Shown piece after piece: positions 53,147 through 60,944 of a DNA stretch of 60,944 nucleotides (its first letter is position 1; each line of letters begins with the position of its first letter). The translations under genes and the position numbers were made by a program. Below the pieces are notes generated by a model. The model ran no database searches and was not told the DNA's origin. It saw only the letters and a program-made list of their open reading frames with translations. This DNA comes from Lachnospiraceae bacterium (lineage in GTDB: Bacteria; Bacillota; Clostridia; Lachnospirales; Lachnospiraceae), in assembly GCA_022792535.1 (NCBI GenBank), contig JAAWBG010000077.1, positions 1 through 60,944 on the forward strand, read 5' to 3'.

Positions 53147-53929
53147 TTATGGCTCTAGGAGCTTTCGATAAATCTCATAATCTTCTTCTTGAAAAACATT
53201 AAAAATCACACGTTGAATCTGAGTATCTTGTTTCAAAAATTCTTCCACCGTCTTCACTGCAATCTCTGCCGCCTTCTCATGAGGAAAATGATATTCCCCG
53301 GTGGAAATACAGCAAAAGGCGATACTCTTTAACTCTTTTCCCAAAGCAGCCTTCAGACAGGAACGATAACATTCTGCCAGCTGTTCACAATGAGTTTCGG
53401 TCAGACGTCCCGACACTACCGGTCCCACTGTGTGAATCACATATTGGCAGGGAAGATTAAAGGCCGGTGTGATCTTAGCGCTTCCCGCAGCCTCCTCACA
53501 GCCCTGCTCTTTCATAATCTCATCACAGATAAGGCGAAGCTGTATTCCGCTGGCGCTGTGAATCGCATTGTCAATACAGCCGTGACATGGCACAAAGCAA
53601 CCCCTTAAAGAGCTGTTTGCCGCATTTACGATTCCATCTGCTTTCAGAGTAGTAATATCCCCCTTCCATAGCACAATACGATCATTCAAAGTGCAGGAAG
53701 GCAATTTCTCTGAATCTACAATTCCTTTTTCCTTCGTTTCTTCCCCCAGATATTCGTCCTGTATCTTTAAAAATTCAGCGCTGATAGGCTGAGGTTCCCG
53801 AATATTCATAAGGCTCCTCAACAGTCTCTTTTGTTTCCCAATATCATCTGGAATTTTCATTCCTCTAAATTGTGATGATTCCAGCAACAATTCCTGAATC
53901 AAAAATACTAACTTTTCACTCTGTGTCAT
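53147..53929 (-). CDS. Zinc-dependent macrodomain ADP-ribose hydrolase
   Basis: This is a 260-residue protein. The macrodomain (residues about 85-258) has DGIVNAANSSLRGC and the zinc-macro signature CFVPCHGCIDNAIHSASG, plus the phosphate loop CISTGEYHFP. Relatives in Staphylococcus and Streptococcus remove ADP-ribose added by SirTM sirtuins, but no sirtuin or lipoylation gene is nearby. It is 13 bp after one gene and about 47 bp before GH112. Confidence 0.9.
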   Translation of the reverse strand: MTQSEKLVFLIQELLLESSQFRGMKIPDDIGKQKRLLRSLMNIREPQPISAEFLKIQDEYLGEETKEKGIVDSEKLPSCTLNDRIVLWKGDITTLKADGIVNAANSSLRGCFVPCHGCIDNAIHSASGIQLRLICDEIMKEQGCEEAAGSAKITPAFNLPCQYVIHTVGPVVSGRLTETHCEQLAECYRSCLKAALGKELKSIAFCCISTGEYHFPHEKAAEIAVKTVEEFLKQDTQIQRVIFNVFQEEDYEIYRKLLEP

Positions 53930-53942
53930 TTTGACCTCCTAT

Positions 53943-55223
53943 TTATTTTTGATCATTTTTCCCCTCATATATTTGAAAATCTGATTTCTTCAATCTGCCT
54001 CTGGGCTCTTCCTTTCCAAAGCCAAAGATCTCACATAATTTTTCCGCTGTTTCCTCCGGCAATGCCTCCTGCTTTAGCAATATTCTTATTTCTTCCATCA
54101 ATTCTTCTGGAAGATCTTCCGTATTGATCTGACCCCTTTCTAATGCATAGTTCAAGAGATTGGTCACTTCTTCCATCTCTTCTTCGTCTCCCATATAAAA
54201 GTACCGCAAAAATTCACATTCCATTTTTCGCAATACCAAGAGTTCTTCTTTCATACTGAGCTTAATTTTCAGCTTTCGGCAAAAAGATTCCAAAAATGCA
54301 TAAGTACGTTCTTCACAAACCCTTATTTCTCTGGGACACAATTCCTCCTCCAAAAAAGCCTCTATCATCAGATTTAAAAGCTCTTCCGGCGCTTCTTTAT
54401 AATATTCTGCCGGAGATACCGGAAGCATATATTCGGTAGCAGTTTCCACAATCAGCAAAAAATACGGAAAATAGGGAACTTCTTCTGGATGATTCTGGAT
54501 TGGCTCTGGATATTGTAATATCTCACATTCCCAGATACCGTTCCTCTTCATTTTTTTTAAATTTCCCATACCGATCTCATTACAATTTTCCGGCATCGGG
54601 ATAGGTTCCTGCTTTCTTTCAGGCAGTTTTATTTTAGACAAACTATAAGTTCCTTCCTGAAATTCCAGCAGAAGAATTTCCTCTTTTTTCTCTTCTAAGC
54701 TGCAGATTCCCAACTCTTCTTTAGGACTTTTTTCCAAAAGTTTTGCCATTTCAATGGCCCCCGTCAATGCTTCACAAAGATCCTCCTTCTCATTATCTTC
54801 CTGGAGATACCAGGGATAATGATTGGGCTGATATTTCATAAATCTGGGATACGCATTCTTTCCCCGAAAGCGAATTCCGTGGGCGCGGGCATAATTTTTT
54901 GCTTTCTCCTGTTCTTTTTTTGACAACTCCTCCTTTTTTTCAAATGCACACTGCAGGCAATTTTGTTTTAAAACCTCTTCTTGAAATTCTAAAGGTGACA
55001 ACCTGTATTCATCTGCTTTTGTAACCGCACAAAAACTGTTCCATCCCTCTTCTCCGATATAGAGCGACACTGCACAGTCCTCTCCTTTTGCTCCTATAAT
55101 ACTGATGTATCCAATTCTTCCATCTGTTAATCTCAAAGCAAACAATTCCATATCATACAAGGTCTTCCACAACTTTGTTTTTTTATATTCAAATGCCAAT
55201 GTGTACAATTTATCGTCAATCAT
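53943..55223 (-). CDS. Uncharacterised protein, DUF7309/DUF6930-like
   Basis: This is a 426-residue soluble, acidic protein without signal or membrane segments. The middle part resembles DUF6930-type domains (PREIRVCEERTYAFLESFCRKL). The C-terminal approximately 60 residues are helical and Glu-rich. I do not recognise an enzymatic motif. It is packed between trpB (19 bp) and the macrodomain gene (13 bp), so it is very probably cotranscribed. Confidence 0.6.
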   Translation of the reverse strand: MIDDKLYTLAFEYKKTKLWKTLYDMELFALRLTDGRIGYISIIGAKGEDCAVSLYIGEEGWNSFCAVTKADEYRLSPLEFQEEVLKQNCLQCAFEKKEELSKKEQEKAKNYARAHGIRFRGKNAYPRFMKYQPNHYPWYLQEDNEKEDLCEALTGAIEMAKLLEKSPKEELGICSLEEKKEEILLLEFQEGTYSLSKIKLPERKQEPIPMPENCNEIGMGNLKKMKRNGIWECEILQYPEPIQNHPEEVPYFPYFLLIVETATEYMLPVSPAEYYKEAPEELLNLMIEAFLEEELCPREIRVCEERTYAFLESFCRKLKIKLSMKEELLVLRKMECEFLRYFYMGDEEEMEEVTNLLNYALERGQINTEDLPEELMEEIRILLKQEALPEETAEKLCEIFGFGKEEPRGRLKKSDFQIYEGKNDQK

Positions 55224-55242
55224 TTTTCACCACCTGTTTTAT

Positions 55243-56457
55243 TTAGAAAAACCGCTCTCCATATCCATAATGCTCTACCACATAATCAATGTCTTTATCT
55301 CCTCTGCCGCTTAGACATACCAGAATAGATCCCTGTCCCATTTCCCTTGCTTTCTTCATGGCATAGGCAACTGCATGGGAACTTTCAATGGCCGGAATAA
55401 TTCCTTCATAACGAGAAAGTTTGAAGAAAGCCTCTATTGCCTCTTCATCTCCTATCGTTTCATATTCTACCCTTCCTATTTCATGCAAAAATGCATGTTC
55501 CGGACCTACTGATGGATAATCCAAACCGCTGGCTATGGAATAAACCGGAGCCGGTTCTCCCTGTTCGTCCTTTAACATAATACTTTCAAATCCGTGCATT
55601 ACGCCTTTTTCCCCATATTTCATAGAAGCGGCATGATCTCCCAAAGCCTCTCCTCTTCCCAAAGGCTCCACTCCCACAATATCCACGGGATCATTTAAAA
55701 ATGGAATAAACATTCCAATAGAGTTGCTTCCGCCTCCCACGCAGGCGCACACCACATCTGGGTCAATCCCCGTCATTTCATGAAACTGATCCCTCGCCTC
55801 GTATCCTACCACAGATTGAAAATCCCGTACCATCAGCGGAAAAGGATGAGGTCCTAGAACAGATCCAATACAATAAATAGAATCTTTATAATTTTTTGCA
55901 TAGGAATCAAATGCAGAATCTACAGCTTCTTTTAAAGTTTTCAATCCATGACTTACCGGCACTACTTTAGCCCCAAGTATTTTCATTCGGGTAACATTCG
56001 GCGCCTGTTTTGCAATGTCCACCTCTCCCATATGAATCTCACATTCCAATCCAAAATATGCCGCCGCTGTGGCCAGTGCAACGCCATGCTGTCCCGCTCC
56101 AGTCTCTGCAATCAGCCTCTTTTTTCCCATGAATTTGGCTAACAATCCCTCTCCCATACAATGGTTTAACTTATGGGCTCCAGTATGATTTAAGTCTTCT
56201 CTTTTCAGATATATCTGACAATTTCCAATCTGACGGGAAAGTCTTTCACAGTGATACACCGGCGTAGGCCTTCCCTGAAATTCTTTTCGGATTCTCCGCA
56301 ATTCATTGATAAACTGTGAAGAATGGCAGATCGTTTGATATGCCTCCGTGATCTCTTCAAATGCCGGTATCAATTCTTCTGACAAGTAAGCTCCTCCGTA
56401 CTCTCCAAAACGTCCATTTTTATCTGGATAATTTCTCAAATATGTTCTGTAATCCAT
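55243..56457 (-). CDS. trpB: Tryptophan synthase beta chain, orphan copy
   Basis: This 404-residue TrpB has the pyridoxal-phosphate lysine in HKLNH (normally HKINN), the segment [20 protein letters not shown] and the phosphate-binding [10 protein letters not shown]. It joins indole and serine to tryptophan. No trpA or other trp gene is next to it; instead it heads an operon with an uncharacterised gene, a macrodomain and GH112. It may be a stand-alone indole-salvage enzyme (inference). Confidence 0.93.
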   Translation of the reverse strand: MDYRTYLRNYPDKNGRFGEYGGAYLSEELIPAFEEITEAYQTICHSSQFINELRRIRKEFQGRPTPVYHCERLSRQIGNCQIYLKREDLNHTGAHKLNHCMGEGLLAKFMGKKRLIAETGAGQHGVALATAAAYFGLECEIHMGEVDIAKQAPNVTRMKILGAKVVPVSHGLKTLKEAVDSAFDSYAKNYKDSIYCIGSVLGPHPFPLMVRDFQSVVGYEARDQFHEMTGIDPDVVCACVGGGSNSIGMFIPFLNDPVDIVGVEPLGRGEALGDHAASMKYGEKGVMHGFESIMLKDEQGEPAPVYSIASGLDYPSVGPEHAFLHEIGRVEYETIGDEEAIEAFFKLSRYEGIIPAIESSHAVAYAMKKAREMGQGSILVCLSGRGDKDIDYVVEHYGYGERFF

Positions 56458-56529
56458 AGCAATTCTCCTTATTTCTTCATTCTGATTTCATTTTATCATA
56501 TCATATTTTTTTTAAATAGGATAGAAAAA

Positions 56530-56644
56530 GATGAGACTGTTGCAGAATGTAAAGATTCTACAACATATCCTTAACATATCGTTATAGTATTAACAATACT
56601 TGTCTTATATGCTGTAGAAATCTTTCACTTGCGACAGTCTCATC
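56530..56644. repeat. 115-bp imperfect palindrome, family III
   Basis: GATGAGACTGTTGCAGAAT at the left pairs with the complement of GATGAGACTGTCGCAAG at the right; both arms continue through TTCTACARCATAT. It lies between the PocR-type gene and trpB on the minus strand and probably terminates the former. Confidence 0.7.
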
Positions 56645-56659
56645 CAGATTAATTATTTA

Positions 56660-57472
56660 TTATTCTACCGTATCTTGTTTTTCTTCAATGCTCTTACTGA
56701 ATTCCTCATTGATCTTCTTCAAAGACTCATCAATCTCTCCTGCCTTTGCAATGATCGCTGAATACTTCTCTGTTGCCATAGAAGATAACTTACCCATCTC
56801 GCCAGCTACAATATTAAATCCTTTTCCAGCTTCCCCGGCTCTCGCCGCTTCTATGGAAGCATTCAGGGCAAGAATATTCTGTTTTCTGGATACCTTAGTC
56901 AGATCTTGTACCATGCTTTCAATCTGTTCTACATTCTGTGTGGTGATATCAATTTCCTGATCAATGGTATTGATCTTATTTTTCTCTCTATACCGGGTAT
57001 ACTCTGAATTCACCAGCATATTGATCATCTCTTCCATCAGATCTGCAGAAGCGCGGATTGCCTCTTCTGTCTTAACAGGCACTTCTTTCAAAGCCTCGAT
57101 GTATTCATCCGGGTCAACTCCGATCTCCTCCGCCACTTTACGGAATTTATCAAAATCCGGCGGAGCTGGCAATACCTGACCGCCGAGAATTGCTCCCAGT
57201 TTCTCTCCTTCTACTACAATATCCGCTGCAAAATCCATCAATCCGGCATGACAAAAATAAGTTCCCACACCCTCCATGTCACATTTCTGACAACGCTTCA
57301 GACCTATCTCGCTTCCACGTGTGTATTTCATACAAAAGTCCAAAAAGTTACTGACTTCTGTCACATGTTTTCCTTCCTTATCAATCATACTAACAGCTAC
57401 ACCTGTTGCCGTCGCGAACAAATCCTGAAGCCTCTGCAATTTCTCTTTGTCAATTAAATCAAGTATTTCCAT
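56660..57472 (-). CDS. Soluble PocR-domain sensor with MCP signalling tip
   Basis: This 270-residue protein has an N-terminal PocR ligand-binding domain (residues about 5-170; [28 protein letters not shown]) with several Cys, followed by a short MCP-like helical hairpin tip containing [20 protein letters not shown]. It has no membrane segment. PocR domains are thought to sense small diols and polyols. It may feed a chemotaxis-like or other kinase, but none is encoded nearby. The start at 57472 has GGAGAAG upstream. Confidence 0.85.
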   Translation of the reverse strand: MEILDLIDKEKLQRLQDLFATATGVAVSMIDKEGKHVTEVSNFLDFCMKYTRGSEIGLKRCQKCDMEGVGTYFCHAGLMDFAADIVVEGEKLGAILGGQVLPAPPDFDKFRKVAEEIGVDPDEYIEALKEVPVKTEEAIRASADLMEEMINMLVNSEYTRYREKNKINTIDQEIDITTQNVEQIESMVQDLTKVSRKQNILALNASIEAARAGEAGKGFNIVAGEMGKLSSMATEKYSAIIAKAGEIDESLKKINEEFSKSIEEKQDTVE

Positions 57473-57568
57473 AATTATCTTCTCCTTTTCCCCGGCAATC
57501 ATAAATCATATCTGTCGATATTATAGCATTATTTTCAGCATAAAACAACATAAAAATCATTTCTCTCA

Positions 57569-58939
57569 TTATCGTTCCTTCTGTAGAATCCTCGGAAACA
57601 AAATCAGGAACGTGATTGTAGTCACAACTCCCGCTGTAAAATCTGAAACTGCCTCCGCCAAAAAAACAGCCATCAGTTTATTTTCTAAGACCACAGGTAA
57701 AAGAAAGATCAATGGTATCATCAAGATCAATTTTCGAAAGCAAGCAAAAAACAAGGAAATTTTTGCCTGTCCCAACGCCAGAAAAGTCTGCTGACACGCC
57801 ATCTGAGCTCCCATGGCAAAAGTGCCTGCAATGTAAAACCGCATTCCCCAGCTGGCCATCTCATATAACTCTCTGGAATTGCTATTAAATATCTGTACGA
57901 AGGTTCCTGGAACAGCCATAATCACAGCCCATTCAAAGGTAGCAAATCCAAAACAGCTAAACAGCAGCAACCGAAAAGTTTTTTTCACCCGTTCGTCATT
58001 TTTTGCACCGTAATTATAACTGATAATGGGCTGGGCTCCCTGAGTTAAACCGCTGAGAGGCAGAAATATCATCTGCATCACGCTGCTCAGAATCGTAATG
58101 GAAGATACTGCGATATCTCCTCCGTATTTATATAGAGAAGTATTAAAAGAAATATTGATCAAACTCTCAGTACTCTGCATTACAAAAGGCGATACCCCAA
58201 GAGCCAGAACAGGAAGTACATACTCTTTTTTTAACTGGAGATATTTCCGTTCAATCCGTAACTTCGTTTTCTTTCCCCTCAGAAACCTCAACACCCAAAC
58301 TGCAGATACTGCCTGAGAAATAATTGTTGCCAGCGCCGCACCAGAAACACCCATATGAAATCCAAAAATAAAAATAGGATCTAAGATAATATTTAAGGCG
58401 GCCCCAATTAGGATCGTTCCCATCCCTTCTAAGGAAAAACCCTGGGTGGTAATAAAACTGTTTAATCCCAGAGAAATCATCACAAAGATAGTTCCGCATA
58501 CATAAATCCGCAGATAACCCCAGGCATAGGAAATAGTATTTTCACTGGCACCAAACAAAAACAGCATCTGCCTTCCTGTCAATAAAAAGAGCAGCGTCAA
58601 TAAAACTGCAAGCCCAGTCAACATCAATGTACAGGAACCCAAGGTCTTTTTTGCATTTTCCATCTCTTGTTTTCCCATATAAATGGCCGCCCTGGGCGCA
58701 CCGCCGATTCCCACCAGAGAACTAAAGGCCATAATAATCAATATCACTGGCAGACACAGACCGATTCCGGTCAATGCAATGGCCCCGGTTCCTTGAATAT
58801 GTCCGATATAGATCCGATCTACAATGTTATAGAGCATATTCACCAATTGAGCTAAAATAGCCGGTAATGCCAATTTCAACAACAGCCTCCCCAAAGGGTC
58901 TCTTTCCAGGTCTGCATTCTTTTTTTGTTTTAATACCAT
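57569..58939 (-). CDS. MATE family efflux transporter
   Basis: This 456-residue protein has twelve predicted membrane helices. The MATE features are the N-terminal LPAILAQLVNMLYNIVDRIYIG, GIGGAPRAAIYMGKQ and, in the second half, GLTQGAQPIISYNYGAKN. It exports drugs or metabolites with Na+ or H+. It lies 11 bp after the cytidylate-kinase-like gene, so the two are probably cotranscribed. Confidence 0.92.
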   Translation of the reverse strand: MVLKQKKNADLERDPLGRLLLKLALPAILAQLVNMLYNIVDRIYIGHIQGTGAIALTGIGLCLPVILIIMAFSSLVGIGGAPRAAIYMGKQEMENAKKTLGSCTLMLTGLAVLLTLLFLLTGRQMLFLFGASENTISYAWGYLRIYVCGTIFVMISLGLNSFITTQGFSLEGMGTILIGAALNIILDPIFIFGFHMGVSGAALATIISQAVSAVWVLRFLRGKKTKLRIERKYLQLKKEYVLPVLALGVSPFVMQSTESLINISFNTSLYKYGGDIAVSSITILSSVMQMIFLPLSGLTQGAQPIISYNYGAKNDERVKKTFRLLLFSCFGFATFEWAVIMAVPGTFVQIFNSNSRELYEMASWGMRFYIAGTFAMGAQMACQQTFLALGQAKISLFFACFRKLILMIPLIFLLPVVLENKLMAVFLAEAVSDFTAGVVTTITFLILFPRILQKER

Positions 58940-58950
58940 GTCATTTTCCT

Positions 58951-59529
58951 TTAATTTTTCATATTTTGTTTTTTATTGACAAAATCAATAATGAGATCCA
59001 CCGCATTCTCAATACTGATCACACTGCTGTCAATGGTAAGTTGATATCCGTCTGCCTCGTTCCACTTCTCATCTGCATAATAAGTGTGAAATCCAGCTCT
59101 TGCCTTGTCTTCTTTTTCCACTAACCGGCGAGCCTTCTCCCTGCTGATCTTTCGGCTTTCTGCAGTTTTGTCAATGCGGTATTCTTTCGGGGCGTGTACA
59201 AATACGCTGGTCATATCTGGATTATCTTTTAAAATATAGTTTCCGCACCGCCCTACAATCACACAATCTTCTTTCCCAGCCAGGTCTCGTATAAATTCAA
59301 AGGGAACTTTTCTCTGTCCCTGAGAAGGGCTGTCAGTTGCAATCACATATAACAAACTGTTGATAGGTTCTTCCTCATAGAATCCCCTCAGTTCCTCATA
59401 ATTAGCTGTTTTTTTTGCCTCTTCTGCCAAGGAAACCTTATCATAGTATTTTATACCCAGCTTTTCTGCCAACTGACGGCCAATCACATGTCCATAACTT
59501 CCAAACTCTCTGCCAATTGTAATAATCAT
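58951..59529 (-). CDS. Cytidylate kinase-like protein
   Basis: This 192-residue P-loop protein of the cytidylate-kinase-like family has N-terminal ITIGREFGSYGHVIGRQLAEKL, IVGRCGNYIL and the Arg-rich lid ESRKISREKARRLV. It is smaller than true CMP kinase and its substrate is unknown. The start at 59529 has GGAG upstream; the longer frame lacks support. Confidence 0.87.
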   Translation of the reverse strand: MIITIGREFGSYGHVIGRQLAEKLGIKYYDKVSLAEEAKKTANYEELRGFYEEEPINSLLYVIATDSPSQGQRKVPFEFIRDLAGKEDCVIVGRCGNYILKDNPDMTSVFVHAPKEYRIDKTAESRKISREKARRLVEKEDKARAGFHTYYADEKWNEADGYQLTIDSSVISIENAVDLIIDFVNKKQNMKN

Positions 59530-59762
59530 ACGATCACTCCTATTCAAAATTTGCCATTCATTGAAACATATCATACCCTAACAGTTCCATAAGTATGACA
59601 TACAAAAACATATCTAAAATTATTATAGCACTGTACCCATAGATTTCAATGATCTAATTGCATAAATTCTCAATGATCCGCCAGGGGAATTTTCATTTAT
59701 TCACTATTATTTACTACATAAGTTCTTATTTAAAATATTCTACAATCCGATATTATTAATAT

Positions 59763-59883
59763 GATTCGGGTGTCAAAAGGGTGCGGCGCACCCGCTCTAT
59801 CCCATATATTGATGTGCAAACTTGTTTGCAATAACAATATATGGGATGAGCGTAGCACCAAAGGTGCTTTTGACACCCGAATC
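59763..59883 (+). mobile_element. 121-bp MITE-like element, intact copy
   Basis: Terminal inverted repeats GATTCGGGTGTCAAAAG and a near-complete internal palindrome (CCCATATATTG arms) are flanked by perfect 7-bp duplications TTAATAT (59756-59762 and 59884-59890). It is in the opposite orientation to the 10078 copy, with about two differences. It fills most of the 369-bp gap between two divergent genes. Confidence 0.88.
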
Positions 59884-59943
59884 TTAATATAAAATATCAT
59901 TTATTTAAAAATTATAAAAAGAAAAATAAAGGAGACGCACAAG

Positions 59944-60585
59944 ATGAACATTGACTACCGCCAATTTTACCGTGGAACAACTAATCTTCCCTCTTATGGA
60001 AACAATTCTTACAAAAAAGACACTCTAGTAAAATATGAATTTAACACTAGAGATGAAAATGGCAATAAAATCATGGATAAAATGTCAAAAGAGGAAACCT
60101 TACAGGTAATGAAAGAAGTTCGCTCTTTGTATGGAGACGCTGTTATCGTAGAATTTTCAGGAGACGCTATGGCAGCCCTTGTAGAAAGTGAAAAAACACA
60201 AAAAGTCTCTCTGCTTCAGGAGCAGGAGGAAGCAGCGGAAGCAAAAAACGCCGCTTTCCAAAAAGAAATCAAACACCTCAAACCCACTGTATATAATTCT
60301 CCAGCCTACATAGAAGACTGCGGCAAAGAAAAAGATCAATTTATATATGGTACAATTCGAAAAAACCTTCGTTTTACCACTGATTCTATTCACATGATGC
60401 AGACAATGGACAAAAAAGCATACGATGAATATCAAAAAATAGACAAAAGTAAAAATGGAGGACTCGATTCTCTAAAATATCTTACAAACTGGTATCAAAG
60501 AGCAGTGAGAAAGAATCCTTCTATGGTGGACGAATATGAAAAATATTTAAAAACAGGTATAAAACCAAAAGTTAATCAGGAATAG
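59944..60585 (+). CDS. Hypothetical protein
   Basis: This 213-residue soluble protein is not recognised. It has a Tyr/Asn-rich N-terminus (MNIDYRQFYRGTTNLPSYG), a helical, Glu/Ala-rich middle (LLQEQEEAAEAKNAAFQKEI) and a basic C-terminus (NWYQRAVRKNPSMVDEYEKYLK). It has no signal peptide or membrane segment. A GGAG site lies ten bases before ATG and it is not in an operon. It sits between two repeat elements, which fits an accessory gene. Confidence 0.6.
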   Translation: MNIDYRQFYRGTTNLPSYGNNSYKKDTLVKYEFNTRDENGNKIMDKMSKEETLQVMKEVRSLYGDAVIVEFSGDAMAALVESEKTQKVSLLQEQEEAAEAKNAAFQKEIKHLKPTVYNSPAYIEDCGKEKDQFIYGTIRKNLRFTTDSIHMMQTMDKKAYDEYQKIDKSKNGGLDSLKYLTNWYQRAVRKNPSMVDEYEKYLKTGIKPKVNQE

Positions 60586-60604
60586 TTAAAAATACGATAA
60601 TTTT

Positions 60605-60809
60605 TTGTTCTCTTATAGGAAATCTAAAAAAGTTTCTCGTAAGAGAACAAAATGGGCAAGCCCACATCAACTTCCCTACCCCTCAATCTTGAGGGGATTA
60701 CACACTTTGACGCGCCAAGTGCAGTCGCTTCAGCGACATATTCCTTTTGCACGAGTGCGCATATTATTTTTCTCTTATAGGAAATCCGGAGGAATTTCCT
60801 ACAAGAGAA
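60605..60809 (+). repeat. Composite intergenic repeat, second full unit
   Basis: Palindromes at 60605-60650 and 60770-60809 bound a core of about 120 bp that matches the unit at 9879-10077. The core has a CCCCTCAA-TC-TTGAGGGG hairpin and GTCGC-TTCA-GCGAC (60724-60737), where the 9.9-kb copy has ATTGC-GAA-GCAAT. Two base pairs differ in both strands, a compensatory pattern. Confidence 0.75.
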
Positions 60810-60811
60810 AA

Positions 60812-60834
60812 AAACCTCGAAAATCGAGGTTTTT
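60812..60834. terminator. Terminator of tRNA-Cys (bidirectional)
   Basis: AACCTCGA and TCGAGGTT form a short GC stem flanked by an A-run on the left and TTTTT on the right. On the minus strand it follows the tRNA by 3 bp and ends in seven T. Confidence 0.8.
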
Positions 60835-60837
60835 CAG

Positions 60838-60908
60838 AGGCGACAACCAGATTCGAACTGGTGATCAGGGTGTTGCAGACCCACGCCTTACCGCTTGGCT
60901 ATGTCGCC
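60838..60908 (-). tRNA. tRNA-Cys (GCA)
   Basis: A 7-bp acceptor stem GGCGACA/TGTCGCC, D arm GCC...GGC, anticodon loop CTGCAAC (anticodon GCA) and T arm ACCAG-TTCGAAT-CTGGT give a complete cloverleaf, with a T-T mismatch in the first anticodon-stem pair. CCA is not encoded. A -10 TATAAT lies at 60921-60926; the -35 would be outside the window. Confidence 0.93.
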
Positions 60909-60944
60909 TTACTATATTCTATTATATCAAATACAAAAATATTC

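Noticed and set aside
53147-53929. SirTM-macrodomain ADP-ribosylation operon
   Set aside because: No sirtuin, GcvH-like or lipoate ligase gene is adjacent.
4989-60809. CRISPR array
   Set aside because: Repeats are dispersed, palindromic and intergenic; there are no regularly spaced unique spacers and no cas genes.

Overview
The window looks like the chromosome of a low-GC gut Firmicute, most likely a Lachnospiraceae (Blautia/Dorea/Ruminococcus-like). The signs are strong AGGAGG ribosome binding sites, a T-box in front of tyrS, clostridial-type glycerol-3-phosphate dehydrogenase genes, HD-GYP signalling, a GH112 lacto-N-biose/galacto-N-biose phosphorylase and very T-rich terminators. The species cannot be fixed from the sequence alone. 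The left edge carries an rRNA-type promoter and leader pointing out of the window, and the right edge carries tRNA-Cys.

Positions 0.5-30 kb form one large polyol / sugar-phosphate district. The left half is mostly on the minus strand. It holds glycerol kinase, two tandem SorC-family regulators, an FAD glycerol-3-phosphate-dehydrogenase-like trio, a RuBisCO-like protein (RLP) directly behind that trio, two Cof-type HAD phosphatases, an FGGY kinase and an SDR. The right half is built around a divergent promoter region at about 19.5-20.1 kb. A three-enzyme module (AraM/glycerol-1-phosphate-dehydrogenase-like enzyme, NagD-like HAD phosphatase, FGGY kinase) is present once on each strand. The plus-strand copy also contains RpiB, transaldolase, a split transketolase, a second RpiB, ribulose-phosphate epimerase, a third SorC regulator and another HAD phosphatase. 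Together these look like enzymes that phosphorylate polyols or ketoses, oxidise the phosphates and pass the products through the pentose phosphate interconversions. No sugar transporter is present in the district.

Positions 30-38.5 kb hold an ArsR / permease / Cys-rich thioredoxin cassette, a zinc-ribbon protein, a Ca/Na antiporter, a Na/Pi-symporter + PhoB/PhoR-like operon preceded by 11-bp-phased TTTACA repeats, and an AI-2E-type permease. Positions 38.5-41.4 kb hold T-box-tyrS and a DegV protein. Positions 41.4-50.6 kb hold a three-gene phosphorelay (a degenerate 7TM kinase with an HPt domain, an HD-GYP response regulator, a hybrid kinase) and two tandem proteins with a DUF4062-like N-terminus, one fused to a long TPR array. 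Positions 50.9-56.5 kb hold a tightly packed operon of orphan trpB, an uncharacterised gene, a zinc macrodomain hydrolase and GH112 phosphorylase. The rest is a soluble PocR-MCP sensor, a MATE exporter with a cytidylate-kinase-like gene, and an orphan hypothetical gene.

The intergenic DNA is unusually rich in repeats. A 121-bp MITE-like palindrome (two full copies and one 54-bp deleted copy) makes 7-bp target duplications, and one copy is nested inside a second repeat family. That second family is an approximately 200-bp unit bounded by 40-bp palindromes, with an internal hairpin that varies in a compensatory way. A third family consists of approximately 90-115-bp imperfect palindromes. All similarities and coordinates were judged by eye; no database search was run.
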